This document shows positions 10,085 through 21,053 of a stretch of 64,000 nucleotides of DNA, piece by piece (the first letter of the stretch is position 1; each line of letters begins with the position of its first letter). Below the pieces are notes generated by a model. The model was not told the DNA's origin. It worked only from the letters and a program-made list of their open reading frames with translations, and did no database searches. The stretch is from Suillus spraguei. Its lineage: Eukaryota; Basidiomycota; Agaricomycetes; Boletales; Suillaceae. The DNA lies in contig JABCPU010000071.1 in NCBI GenBank assembly GCA_016800925.1, positions 157,490 through 221,489 of the forward strand, given 5' to 3'. The position numbers were made by a program, and so were the translations under genes.

Positions 10085-12048
10085 CTACAGCACACCATAT
10101 CCTGCCTGAGCGAGGACATCATCATCTAGCTCCTCATCTGAGTCTGGGATGACTCTATCTAGATTCTCCTCCTCCTCCTCCTCCTCCTCCTCCTCCTCCT
10201 CCTCCTCATCATCTGTTTCCCTGTTGTCCTCATCTTCATCATCTGTTTCCCTGTTGTCCTCATCTTTGTCAAACTCAACAACCTCCTCTTCTAGGTCTCC
10301 CTTGGCACCCTCTATATTAGGATCTTCATCATCATTTGCTGCAGCATCCTGTTGATTAGGTACGCCATCACGCTGCAGGAAATCATCCCATTCTTGTGTA
10401 ATTTTATGACCGACTCCACCACCACGGAAGTGCATAAACATGTCGTGGTCTACAAATCTATTAATCAAGGTGAGATTGAGATATCGTCCTGAGAATAAAA
10501 CACTTGACTTACATGTTGACATAGAAATATTGCCAGTCATCATCACCCTCTTCTTCACGTCGTATGAACAAAGGTCCTAGATACTGGTTTGTGCATTTGT
10601 ATGCATATGCGGGAATCAAATGCACCCCGTGGATCACCTGATCAGGATTGATGAAGCCAAAGCAACCAGAATCAACATCTGGATTACTGGTGTTGTTGGT
10701 AATATAACCAATACGATGCAGGCGTTTGTTTGAGAAACCAGCCGGAAAAGATACATCCTGTCCAAACCAGCACACAAAAAGAACATCCATCCACCTCAAG
10801 ATCACAGGTGCGTTATTGGCACCATAGTACCAAATATCTACATGAAATATATGAATTAGTCGTGCATACCAGTAAGGATGCTTTTCATCGTCGTTCTCAT
10901 GTGAGAGAACCATTAAATCAGCCCGAGTGCGAGGGTTAATACAATCTTGTTCCATTCATAGATCATATGTTGTATAATTGATCTGTAAAATGCTATGTTC
11001 GTGGATCTTATTGTTGGCCAGGATAACGAGGTCTCGGTCTGTGTCGGAGAAATTGTGTTCATCACCTGCGTGTTCAATACCTTGGAGACGAGCGAGAAGG
11101 TGATCTTTGAGCCGGGGGATGAAGTTTTGAAGAAAGTATTATTAGTATATATATGCGCATGTAAATGAAACAACGAACCATTTTAGCAGGATCATCATCT
11201 TCAAGATCACTCAACCAGCCGGTAAGGTCATGTGATGCCCTGGGATATTTTGAGATGTGATAGTGATCGGAGGGGGATGTTTGCTGTTGTTGTGACTGCA
11301 CTGAGTGTTCAGCAATGACCTTGTCCACTTGGGCATTGATCTTTGCGATCAGGCGAGTCCATGCCTCTTGAAGCACCATATTCTTGAGTAGTGTTTTCTT
11401 GTTCTTTGGTGTCCTGGGATACCACCATTTAGCACACCGATGCTGCAACTCGCCCTATGAGAATGCTAGTGAGTACTAACTCGACAATTGATTGCAACAC
11501 TCACTAGCTGTGTTGAGTAGTCATTGGTTGTCCCCATCAGTCAGATCGTGTTGGGATAGTCTCCGAGCGCATGATGTTTGTAAGTTTGAAGATTAAGTTT
11601 CTTGACCTTTGGGCCTCCCTTCCCTTTTTGCTTGGAAGATTGACCTTGCTTGGCACTCAGAGCAGCTTCATGCCATCCTCGTGTAGCATACTCCTGGGGA
11701 AGTTCAGTAGTGTGGTAGTGCTCACAGGTACTATTCTGGAATTGTCGAACTGTCTGCCCAAGAGTAATGGTAGCGTGGTTGAAGAGGGAAAGTGTATCGT
11801 CAGTGTGCATGCGAAGCTTGGCAAAACCATGCCAAGTGGCTAAGTCAAAAAGTAGGTCCAAGACAATCGAATTGTGAACTCCAGGTAGCAGACCCTCAAA
11901 TACAGGAAGAGCACACTAGCAGTCCATAATATCAGAAATGCGAGATACAAACAAATCTGTCAAATTATCTGAAGAAGATCTTCAAAATCTCGAGCCGCTA
12001 ATCACGTCATAGCTGAGGCATTTGTATGAAATCATCAAATAGTACCGC
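10085..12048 (-). pseudogene. Plavaka transposase, C-terminal part
   Basis: Contains, in order on the minus strand, LAARDFEDLLQ (about 11970), LLFDLATWHGFAKLRMHT (about 11850), KLNLQTYKHHALGDYPNTI (about 11570), then after introns WMDVLFVCWFGQD (about 10780), CFGFINPDQVIHGVHLIPAY (about 10660), WQYFYVNM (about 10510) and FMHFRGGGVGH (about 10430). These are the familiar conserved blocks of Plavaka-type proteins. The end is a long acidic tail with a run of glutamates coded by a GAG/GAA repeat (CCT repeat on the plus strand near 10170-10206). In-frame TGA codons near 12030 and 11990, where arginine/lysine codons are expected, show that it is inactive. Confidence 0.75.
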
Positions 12049-12524
12049 TGTTACGAACTGGGGTGGCGTCACCAGCGACAGTGAAAAGACACAGACGGTC
12101 TGCTGGGAGTTCTTACAATGTTCAAAAGAGAACAAGGTGAAAGTACAAGGAACACGTTCCGAGTACGATCAAGGGTTCAGCCTCAAAGATAAGTCTAAGA
12201 GGTATCCACGAGAATAGAGACTAAGGCTAAGGAGTGCTTAGACTTAGAGACGATTCAAGACGACTTAGGTTGGAGACCTAAGCGAAGGAGATTCCAGGTA
12301 AAACCCAGTAAGATTAAAGTAGTGAATCTACTACAAGTCCACTGTGCTTAAATAGGCCAATATGTGTACACAGACCAAGAAAGATGTGAGAATGTAAGTG
12401 CGTATCCAAAGAAGGAAGGCAACTATAGTACAGATGCGTTGAGCATATGAGTCAGAGTCATGTTACATAATATACAAGGTAAATGAGGATAAGAAAATGA
12501 ATAGGGGCGCGTACGATTGTAACA
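12049..12524 (-). repeat. 3' LTR of gypsy A
   Basis: 476 bp, TGTTACGAAC...GATTGTAACA on the plus strand (ends TG..CA in either reading). Contains the TATA-like TATTTAAG on the minus strand and, about 34 nt later, ACTTTAATCTT (12310-12320). Confidence 0.95.
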
Positions 12525-12560
12525 TTACCCCCTTTTTACACGTAAAGTCACCGACTTTAC
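12525..12560 (-). promoter_or_regulatory. Polypurine tract and adjacent hairpin of gypsy A
   Basis: On the minus strand the 3' LTR is directly preceded by AAAAAGGGGGTAA, the expected plus-strand primer. Just before it lies GTAAAGTC-GGT-GACTTTAC (12542-12560), an 8-bp stem with a 3-nt loop, which overlaps the stop codon of ORF3. The same structure with changed base pairs is present in copies B and C. Confidence 0.75.
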
Positions 12561-14026
12561 TCGCTTTGATTTGCATAGTAAATGGGATCATCGCTGAACT
12601 CGTAGTCTTCATCAGCAAACAACCCGCTCATCATATACTTGGCTTCCTCAAGGCCAGCTCAGCGTTTAGAGTCCCTCCACTTTTCCGCCTGAATATGTTC
12701 ATCGTCAAGCTGTTTCTCCCAAATGCGAAGGGCATCATAGAATCCTTCATCCTTCCAAGTTAACTCGAAGGGAGGAGGCCCGACTCAGTTAGGACAGTAA
12801 AGAGATAAATGGGTGGGCGACCAATATCTGCAAACCCTGCACTGATATTCCGCGCAATTCTTCTGACGATGTCCAAGCAATCCGCAGACACGGCACTTCA
12901 TGTTCTCGTCAGGGTTAGAATGGACTTTACGAAGAGGGGACGGAGAAATGATAGGCGTGGGGCTAATGGATCTGGCACGCTTCTTTCCCTTATTCTTCTT
13001 CATACGCTTTAAGGCAAGGGTGTTAGCCCGCTTAAGTTGCGCCTGTTGAGCGGGGGACAACGTGTATGCCGACATAGGGAGATCCGGGGTAACCGCTCGT
13101 TCAGCAGCTGCAAGAAGTTCATCGGAGGAGGACGAGGAAGTTATGCCAAAATCTTTTACTAAGACTGGCGAGATAGGATCCATAGGACCGAATGATGATG
13201 GGATGGACATAGGAGGATGGATATGAAGGTCGCGAAGTCGAGGACCGAGTGTTATCAACTCGGTGGTGGGGATACCTAATAGTTTAGTGGCCTCGCACTG
13301 TTCCTCTGTGCAGGGTTCATATAACCAATCTGGGCAATCAAGAGAAGTCGTAACGGGGAGTGATGACATTGATTGTTTGATAGGGGATGGTGTTCGAGGA
13401 GATGCAAGGTTCGACTGCGTTTGTTGAAGATCTGTGATGGCTTCTTCTACTAGGTTTCTAGCCGCTCTAGTTTCAGCGACTGATTGCTGGATTGTTTCGA
13501 CAATCTTGTTGGTGAGTTGTCCGATCTCTTGGACAGCAGTATATAAGCCAGTAAAGGCGTCAAGACTAGAATAAACACACGAAGATGAGGGTGCTGGAAT
13601 AGGAAGTGGCGTATCTTCCTGCGGAGAGGGAGGTCGAGCAACACCTGCTCGACGTTCGGCAATGATATGAATAGCTTCTTCAACATCATTTTTAAAAGAA
13701 TCGGGAAACAGCAACATAGCGTAAGCACGAATGCGTTTTTGAAGATGTAAGAAGCGATGCCGATATGTGGCTTCTGTAATATCCTTGGCGGTGACTTCGA
13801 TAAGTGCTGCGGTGCGGATGATGTTAACGAGGAGTAAGGCGGGGAAAGCGCCTCGTTCAGTAAGGATTCTTTCAATTTCAAGGGCATGTCCCTCGCAGAG
13901 GATGGCGGCTTCGATGTAAGAGGTGTTATCAATTTCGGCGGTGAGATTTCCGTATTGTTCAGTTTCAGAGTCAGAGTCATTGTTGGCTACAGTGACGGGA
14001 GTGATGTATGCAGTGGGGAAAGACAT
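12557..14026 (-). pseudogene. ORF3 of gypsy A: double zinc-knuckle protein
   Basis: Separate ORF after the chromodomain, starting MSFPTAYITPVTVANN. The N-terminal two thirds are helical with coiled-coil-like stretches (for example EIGQLTNKIVETIQQSVAET). Near residue 390 there are two adjacent knuckles: CRVCGLLGHRQKNC (CX2CX4HX4C) and CRVCRYWSPTHLSLYC (CX2CX6HX4C), preceded by a basic region KKNKGKKRAR. A TGA at about 12785-12787 stands where copy C has an arginine codon CGA; reading past it, the conserved tail (FELTWKDEGFYDAL) continues to a TAA at 12557-12559, with one more stop on the way. The position corresponds to env in retroviruses, but no signal peptide or membrane segment is seen; a nucleic-acid-binding role is the natural inference. 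Confidence 0.8.
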
Positions 14027-14077
14027 TTCAATGGTAGTTGATCAAGTGCTAGTGCGAGTTGATTGACTGAAGGATGA

Positions 14078-17000
14078 TCAAAGGGCGTGTTGCTTCTTAT
14101 AAGCATTCAAAATTCGGGCGGAGTTCTTCAAGTTCTTTTCTGGGAGCCATTCGTTATCTCCCGATGAATATCCTTTCCAGGAGACAAGATAGTGTCGGCG
14201 GTTGCCAGTTCCCTTGTGAGAAAGGATTGCTTCCACTTCATATTCTTCTTCTTCTTCGATGATGTCGGGTGGTGGTTCGGGGAAGTTCGGACCGTGTACG
14301 TCCGTTTTGCTATAGGATGATAAGACAGAAGCGTGGAACGTGGGATGGATTTTCCACTGCGGAGGGAGTTTGAGTGTGAACGTGATGGGCGATAAGACGT
14401 CGGTGATCGGGAAAGGTCCGTATCACTTTGGGGCGAGTTTCCTTGATGGGAGTTTGAGTCTAAGATTAGCGGCAGATAGCCAAACCTTATCTCCGATCTT
14501 CCATGGGGTGTACTTATCTCCTCGGGATCGTTCAGCCATTGTCTGCATTGCAATGTTATGACAGGCGATTGCTTCTTCTCTTATCTTCTGCAGAGATCGT
14601 ACTCGGTCTTCTGCTGCGCAGAGATAAGGTGAGGGATAGCGCGTGGTTCATATCCCATCATCAAGTAGAAGGGTGATGCATTTCTTGCATCATGTTTTCG
14701 GTGGTTGTGGACGAATTCGGCGATTGGTAGGTGTTCTACCCAATCTTCGGGGTTGTTACGGCAGTAGATATGAAGGTATGTTTCAAGTTCTTGATTTAGC
14801 CTCTCAGTTTGGCCATCAGTCTGTGGGTGGTAAGCCGTGGATGGAGCGATGACGTAGTCGAGAAGTTGGGCAAGTTCCTTTGAGAAGCGAGATAGGAATT
14901 GCAGTCCTCGATCCGAGATAACTTTGTCATGGAGTCCAAATCGTCGGTAAACATGTTTTAAAAATAGCTTCGCCACACCTTCTGAAGTGATGGTTTTCAA
15001 ACAAGGGATAATAATTACCTCCTTCATAAGGCCATGGTCTACCACGACCATGATACTGTCAAAGCCTCCAGAGACAAGGAGGTCGGTGATGAGATCAACG
15101 GAGACTTGGGAGAACGGGCGAACAGCCGACGAGGGAATAGGCGTGAGCGGGGGTCGAACAGGATGAGTATCCGCTTTCATTTGCTGGCAAAGGGCGCAAC
15201 CCTCAACATATTTCCGAATATAAGAGCCCATAGCAGGCCACCAGGCTTCACGTTTCACGAGTTCTTCAGTCTTGAATCTACCGGGGTGACCCGCAGTAGG
15301 ATGATCATGATACCTTTTCAAGATATCGGAGCGATGCGCCAGTGGAATATAGGCACGGTTCTTAAAATAGAGGACGTTCTCCTCAATCTTCCAGTCAGAA
15401 AGTGCCGATTTCATGGGGGGAAGGCACACGCCGTCAAGGGCATCAGATGCTGTTTTAAAGACAGGGTCATCGAGGGGGTCAGAGGATGACAGCACATCCT
15501 TCAAGTCGGTGTCAATAAGATGAACGAATAGAGCATCAGGGAGGAGGGTCTGGTCCTCGTTATCGTCTTTGCCAGAGTCATAATCAGGCCGGCGGGATAG
15601 TGCATCGGGTACTACTAATTTAGTACCCGCAACGTGATGCAGTTCGATGTCGAAAATAGACAAAATTAATTGCCAACGTGCTTGGCAACGGGTGAGCTTC
15701 TGTGCACTCCTAAAGTACAGAAGGTTCTTATGATCGGTGAATATCAGGACGGGGTGTGAATTTCCTTCGAGATAATGACGCCATTCATTCAATGCCCGGA
15801 TCACGGCAAGGAGTTCCCTATCAAAGATCTGGTAGTTGCATTCCGCGGGGTTCAAAGACTGTGAGAGGTATGCACATGGGTGATAAACACCATTCTCATC
15901 AGTCTGTAGGAGAACTCCGCCAGTTGCTACAAGTGAAGCATCGGTAGCAATGGCAAATTGCCGGGAAGGATCAGGGTTATGGAGTACCGGTTGGGAAGTG
16001 AAGTGTCGTTTCAATTCTTCGAAGGTGTCCATACATTCGGTTGACCACTCAAAGGTCTTATCTTTCTTTGTCAAATCGATAAGAGGTCGGGCGATGTCAG
16101 AATAGTGGGAAATGAATGTGCGGTAGAAGTTGCAAAAGCCGAGGAATGACCGAACATCTTTTACTGATTTCGGAATTGGCCATTCGGAGATTCCCTTAGT
16201 CTTGGCGGTATCCATAGCAACTTGTCCGGGGCGAATTATCATTCCGAGGTATTCCACTTCTTCTGCATCGAAGGTGCATTTCTCCAGTTTCAAGAACAGG
16301 TGTTCTTTTCGTATTTTCATCAAAACTCGTCTAGTTCGTTCACGATGTTCTGCCATTGTCGTAGAGAAAATCAGGATATCGTCCATATAGATAACCATCC
16401 ATCCTTCATTGATTTCTTGTTGAAAGGTGCGATTCATGTATGCTTGAAAAGTTGCTGGGGAATTGCAAAGGCTGAAGAACATGACGTTCGGTTCGAATAG
16501 GCCAAATTCCGTGGTAAAAGCAGCTTTCCACCTATCATCAGGATGGATGCGAATATTGTTATAGCCGGACCGGATATCCATTTTCGTAAAGAACTGCGCA
16601 TTGTGGAGACATGCGACAAGGGAGATAGGGAGTGGCAGCGGATAGGCATTCTTGACTGTCCAATCATTGATGTAGCGATAATCTTGACAGGGACGCAATT
16701 CTCCACTTTTCTTTCCCACGAAGAAGAAACCACTAGCTTGGGGTGATTTCGATTCTGAGATAAAGCCTTTCGCAACATTTTCATCGATAAACGTCTTAAC
16801 AGCAGCGCATTCTTTTTCTGATAGCGGGTAAACCTTAGACGTGCGGGGGATGAAACCGGGTTTGGTGTCAATCCGATGATCAATACCAGGGCGTTCGGGG
16901 GGTAGTTTGTTCAGTCCGTCTTTAGCAAAGACGTCTGCGAAGTCGTGCAAGTAATCTGGGACCAATTCTTCGAAGGATTTCTTTTTCTTTTCCTTCTCAT

Positions 17001-18182
17001 CCGTGGCAAATTCCTGAGCTTTATTACTATATTTCGGAGAAGGGAGAGGAATTGTGGAGTAGTTGGAGGATTGTTCGAGTTGAGGAGTTCCATCACGCGT
17101 CAAGGGTGTGTCCATGGATACTTCTTCTATGATCCTCATGCTGATTCCGTCGGTATCGTATTCCACGAGAAATTCTCCATCTCCTAGTTCATTAGAGGAA
17201 ATTTCGCGTACTTCTGGCGCATGCCAGACATCGTTCATGATATCGAATTGGTCATCATCCTCAGTTGGGATCAACGAGGGCACGGGTTCTTCTTTATCAT
17301 CAGGCATTTCTTCAATCGAGGCCGAAAGAGTTTTCGGGGGAACAAAGAATTTGGATAGTTTCGGTATGTTGGGCTTCTTCCTGGGAGTTCTTCTTCCGTT
17401 TTTCTTTTTCCATGTTTCTGTTCTTCTATTGGCCGTTGCTCAATAGGTTCTTGTCCGGCTTGATGTTCTGGTTCAGATTCATTCTTGCGCTTCTCTGCGC
17501 GGGGAATTGGTGATACTGCTCGTGGCAGTTGTACACAAGGAATGGGGTCTTCAGTACGTGGCATTCGTACTTCGGTTTCAGGGTTTTCAGGAGTATTGAT
17601 GAAGAAGGGCTTCAGAAGATGGGAATGTTGCCATCTGGTGTGATGGTTGAAAAGTCGGGGTAACCCGTTCTTCTTTCGATCTTCGTCCATATCGATTTCG
17701 ATTTCGTCTGATTTCTCTGTCCGTGAAAGGACAAGCATTTCAGCAGCCCAATTTATAATTGGGTTCATTGCTCGTAACCATGGAATTCCAAGAAGGATTT
17801 GATCTCTTCTTCCTAATTTGGTAATGTTGAATTTTCCATACATGGTTCGGTCGTCGATTTTGACCACTAGAAGACAATAGTGCGTAATTGGTCCTCCTTT
17901 TATGAGAGTTCCATCTGCCGTAGTAACTCGAAATGGTTCTTTGAGTTTTCGTCGTGTGATTTGGTGGAGTTTCACAAACTCTTCTGAGATGAATGTTCCC
18001 GCTGCTCCTGAATCGATAACAGCGGTGGTGTCGACGGATTTCAAGCGAGTACGCGAGTGGAGGGTGATAGGGACATGAAGTTTTTTTCTTTCACCTACAG
18101 CGCGTTCAAGTCTTAGTAATACATTGGGAGAAACATACGTCGAGTCTTTGTTTCTCCAAGTCAAAAATCCTCAACAATCCAT
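14078..18182 (-). pseudogene. pol: Pol polyprotein of gypsy A (protease-RT-RNase H-integrase-chromodomain)
   Basis: Protease active site DSGAAGTFI at about 18010; RT with PCQDYRYINDWTVKNAYPLP and catalytic YMDD at about 16390; RNase H FAIATDAS at about 15950; integrase with HHCC finger (HDHPTAGHPGRF ... CALCQQM) near 15310-15170, then D, D, E in SVDLITDL, ISDRG and QTERLNQELE; C-terminal chromodomain YEVEAILSHKG ... WKGYSSGDNEWLPE near 14240-14110. Defects: TGA after MDC at the start (CGT-type codon changed), a frameshift near 17300, a small deletion near 14600 that shifts the frame, and AAG-TGA-TAC at about 14430 where copy B has CGA. The domain order with chromodomain places it among chromoviruses, whose chromodomain guides integration to marked chromatin. 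Confidence 0.9.
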
Positions 18183-18226
18183 CTCATGGTTTCTTCATCT
18201 TCTTCTTCCCCTTTGACTTCAGTTTG

Positions 18227-19000
18227 TCAGAGTGGGGTTTTCTTCTTTCTGTCAGGACAATTGTGGATGCGGTGTCCTATCTTTCTGCATCCGAAGCACT
18301 GCCCTTTCTTCATGCATTCAGATCTCTCCATATCGGAGATTCGATCTACGACCATTGCGTTGGAATCACGGTTCGGAATATACCGTGCATTCCCATAGTT
18401 CTTCTTCTTCTGTTGTGGAGTATGACGTGTCCTCATGGCGTTAAGCCGATGATGGGCATTGTCAATAGCAACGCATTGCAGCACAACGTCTCTGAATATT
18501 TCGGAGACGTCTCCTGTATTGAAAAGCTTTGTGAGGATACCCCAATTAAGACCGTCTTGGAAGAACTGGATCTTCGTCGCATTGTCTGTGATCTGAGCCT
18601 TGGCTGCAAGTGCCTCAAAGTCAGCGACGTAGGTGTGGAGATCTCCAGTTCCTTGTTTGAGATCCCTAAGTCTAGTAAGGGCGGTTCCTTTGGTATCCAC
18701 CGGTTCGAATGCTTCCTTGAAGCTCTTCATAACATCTGCCATCGTCCCATAACCAACTTTTTGTCCCGAAGTGTCGGTAGATTGGGCGTGTTCAAGGAAT
18801 TGTTCCTTCCAAGATTTGGCGTTCTTTTCAGTCATGAAAGAAGTTATGTAGATGATCTTCTGTTTATCGGTGGTGTAAAGCTTTTCATTGATGTCAAAGT
18901 GCAAATTGCACGACTGGATAAACTCGCGAGAGTTATCACGATCTCCATCAAAACCTGTCGGTTGGCCGATCTTGTACTCGAATTCTTTGGTTGACGACAT
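18227..19000 (-). CDS. gag: Gag of gypsy A (C-terminus cut by a stop)
   Basis: 257 codons starting MSSTKEFEYKIGQPTGFDG, with the helical capsid-like region (WKEQFLEHAQ, GTALTRLRDLKQGTGDLHTY, DNATKIQFFQDGL) and one zinc knuckle CFGCRKIGHRIHNC near the end. It forms the particle shell and binds the RNA genome. The frame ends at KKKTPL-TGA, where copy B reads CGA and continues for about 17 more codons into the overlap with pol. So the last acidic tail and the gag-pol junction are lost in this copy. Confidence 0.85.
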   Translation of the reverse strand: MSSTKEFEYKIGQPTGFDGDRDNSREFIQSCNLHFDINEKLYTTDKQKIIYITSFMTEKNAKSWKEQFLEHAQSTDTSGQKVGYGTMADVMKSFKEAFEPVDTKGTALTRLRDLKQGTGDLHTYVADFEALAAKAQITDNATKIQFFQDGLNWGILTKLFNTGDVSEIFRDVVLQCVAIDNAHHRLNAMRTRHTPQQKKKNYGNARYIPNRDSNAMVVDRISDMERSECMKKGQCFGCRKIGHRIHNCPDRKKKTPL

Positions 19001-19187
19001 GGTTGATGTTTCTTCTGGTGAGTTATACTTTCTCAGTGCCTACACGTGCTGTCTTGCTGTCCATCAGGGCTTTTCTTCTGTCAGGGGGCTTCCTCTTGAC
19101 AATCTGCTCAGCGTACGCGTACGCTAGTCTGCTGATCTAAGCGATCAGGGTTTAGGGTCGAAGACTGGATAGTCGACGATCAAAACC

Positions 19188-19200
19188 GACTTTAATCTTT
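19188..19200 (-). other. Self-complementary primer site of gypsy A
   Basis: Minus strand reads AAAGATTAAAGTC directly after the 5' LTR. It does not begin with the usual TGG of a tRNA 3'-end site. Instead it is complementary over 11 nt to ACTTTAATCTT in the LTR (19472 down to 19462 on the minus strand), 34 nt from the first base of TATTTAAG (19506-19499). This is the arrangement known for Tf1, where the mRNA 5' end folds back as primer. Confidence 0.7.
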
Positions 19201-19676
19201 TGTTACGAACTGGGGTGGCGTCATCAGCGACAGTGAAAAGACACAGACGGTCTGCTGGGAGTTCTTACAATGTTTAAAAGAGAACAAGGTGAAAGTACAA
19301 GGAACACGTTCCGAGTACGATCAAGGGTTCAGCCTCAAAGATAAGTCTAAGAGGTATCCACGAGAATAGAGACTAAGGCTAAGGAGTGCTTAGACTTAGA
19401 GACGATTCAAGACGACTTAGGTTGGAGACCTAAGCAAAGGAGATTCCAGGTAAAACCCAGTAAGATTAAAGTAGTGAATCTACTACAAGTCCACTGTGCT
19501 TAAATAGGCCGATATGTGCGCACAGACCAAGAAAGACATGAGAATGTAAGTGCGTATCCAAAGAAGGAAGGCAACTATAGTACAGATGCGTTGAGCATAT
19601 GAGTCAGAGTCATGTTACATAATATACAAGGTAAATGAGGATAAGAAAATGAATAGGGGCGCGTACGATTGTAACA
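19201..19676 (-). repeat. 5' LTR of gypsy A
   Basis: 476 bp, TGTTACGAAC...GATTGTAACA. Contains the promoter TATA box (TATTTAAG, minus strand, 19506-19499) and the likely transcript start region at about 19472. Confidence 0.95.
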
Positions 19677-20539
19677 ACCGCGGCCAAAAGTGGGGATCAT
19701 CTGATAGCTTCAGACATGGTTAGATTAGTGAACTCGTTAATGTAATTACTCACCGCTCATTCAAATCTTGAATTACTCTACCACCTTGAGCATGGAGAAT
19801 GCGCAAGAGGTGAATGAAAATATGCTTCCAAATGCCAAGTTCAAATTCGTGCAGAAGATCAATCATGAACATGACGAAGACATTGAAGTCGAATGGTCCC
19901 AACTGAATTGAAAACACATTCTGTTTCAGTTTATTAAGCATCAGTATCAAAACACTGGAGACAGATCAATACTCACATGGATAGGGACATAGGAATAACC
20001 ATTGAGAAGACTTTGATGTGAGTACCATCAACAGATGCACCTGACTGAAAAATAAGCCTTCGAGCATCTTCTACTCGGCGTCGCCAACATTCATTGTCTA
20101 CCCGTTGCCTAGTCTCATGGTGTTTAATGTCAAGCTTGGTTCCCATATGAGGAACATCAGATTTCTTGATAAGACAACATGGGCATGGACACTGGCCCAA
20201 AAACTTGATGGTTGCAAGAAGAACCCTACAAGGAGCTTGTAAGCATGCAGAAAACAATTGAAGAAAACAATTAAATTCACTTCTCCAGATAATCTGCAGA
20301 ATATGAGAAAAATTGAGGGAAAACACGACATGTGATTCCATTGCTACAATCAATGACTATTCCATGCTCATATGCGTGCATGAAGTCCCCATCAAGTAAT
20401 AGCTGCCAGATTGCTTGAACAAGTTCACACTTGAGAAATGTGTGGACCTGGTCCATTGTGCCTTTGCCGAAGATGTCAACATATATGTCTTGGAGATTAT
20501 CGGGAAGCTGCAGTATATATATCATATATCAATGATCAT
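19677..20539 (-). pseudogene. Plavaka transposase, middle part
   Basis: Minus-strand exons read LPDNLQDIYVDIFGKG (about 20500), AIWQLLLDGDFMHAYEHG (about 20400), QFFSYSADYLEK (about 20290), then after an intron LLATIKFLGQCPCPCCLIKK (about 20220), DNECWRRRVEDARRLIF (about 20080) and, after another intron, FDFNVFVMFMIDLLHEFELG followed by IWKHIFIHLLRIL (about 19880). The last intron ends just before MIPTFGRG, and the insertion of gypsy A falls inside the following codons; the sequence resumes at 12048. These blocks include the core of the Plavaka nuclease region. No long uninterrupted frame covers the region without splicing. Confidence 0.75.
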
Positions 20540-21016
20540 TGTTATGAACTGGGGTGGCGTCACCAGCGACAGTGAAAAGACACAGGCGGTCTGCTGGGAG
20601 GTTCTTACAATGTCCAAAAGAGGACAAGGTGAAAGTACAAGGAACGCGTTCCGAGTACGATCAAGGGTCTGGCCTCAAGGAAAAGTCCGAGAGGTTCTTT
20701 GAGAATAGAGACTAAGGCTAAGGAGTGCTTAGACTTAGAGACGATTCAAGGACGACTTAGGTTGGAGACCTAAGCAAAGGAGATTCCAGGTAAAACCCAG
20801 TAAGATTAAAGTAAGGAATCTACTACAAGTACACTGTGCTTAAATAGGCCAATATGTGCGCACAGACCAAGAGAGGCGTGGGAAAGTAAGTGCGTATCCA
20901 AATAAGGAAGGCAACTATAGTACAGATGCGTTGAGCATATGAGTCAGAGTCATGTGACATGATATACAAGTAAGGAAACAAAGAGACAATGAATAGGGGT
21001 ACGTACAACTGTAACA
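20540..21016 (-). repeat. 3' LTR of gypsy B
   Basis: 477 bp, TGTTATGAAC...ACTGTAACA on the plus strand. It is next to the polypurine tract, hence the 3' copy. Confidence 0.95.
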
Positions 21017-21053
21017 TTACCCCCTTTTTACATTGAAAGTCACCGACTTTCAA
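21017..21053 (-). promoter_or_regulatory. Polypurine tract and adjacent hairpin of gypsy B
   Basis: Minus strand: TTGAAAGTC-GGT-GACTTTCAA (21033-21053, 9-bp stem, 3-nt loop), then AAAAAGGGGGTAA directly before the LTR. The outer base pairs differ from those in A but remain paired. Confidence 0.75.

Larger units (their letters stand above)
12049..19676 (-). mobile_element. Ty3/gypsy chromovirus A, full length
   Basis: 7628 bp bounded by two 476-bp LTRs and a perfect 5-bp target duplication (ACCGC at 12044-12048 and 19677-19681). Order on the minus strand: 5' LTR, self-complementary primer site, gag, pol (protease, RT, RNase H, integrase, chromodomain), a third ORF, hairpin and polypurine tract, 3' LTR. 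The two LTRs differ at about 8 positions, all transitions, so insertion is fairly recent. Gag, pol and ORF3 each carry at least one disabling stop or frameshift. Confidence 0.95.

Noticed and set aside
10149..10355. Serine-rich plus-strand ORF
   Set aside because: It is the antisense of the glutamate-run tail of the Plavaka transposase, produced by a CCT repeat.
12049..12524. tRNA 3'-end primer site (TGG...) inside the gypsy LTR junctions
   Set aside because: None of the three copies has TGG directly after the 5' LTR; the conserved 13-mer there matches the element's own LTR instead.
15034..15489. 151-codon ORF on the plus strand inside gypsy A, with an equivalent at 23544-23999 in B
   Set aside because: Both are antisense shadows of the integrase region and simply reflect the similarity of the two copies; no start context or motif supports them.
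18224..18994. 256-codon plus-strand ORF opposite gag A
   Set aside because: Antisense to a gag with recognisable capsid region and zinc knuckle; similar long antisense frames in B are broken.
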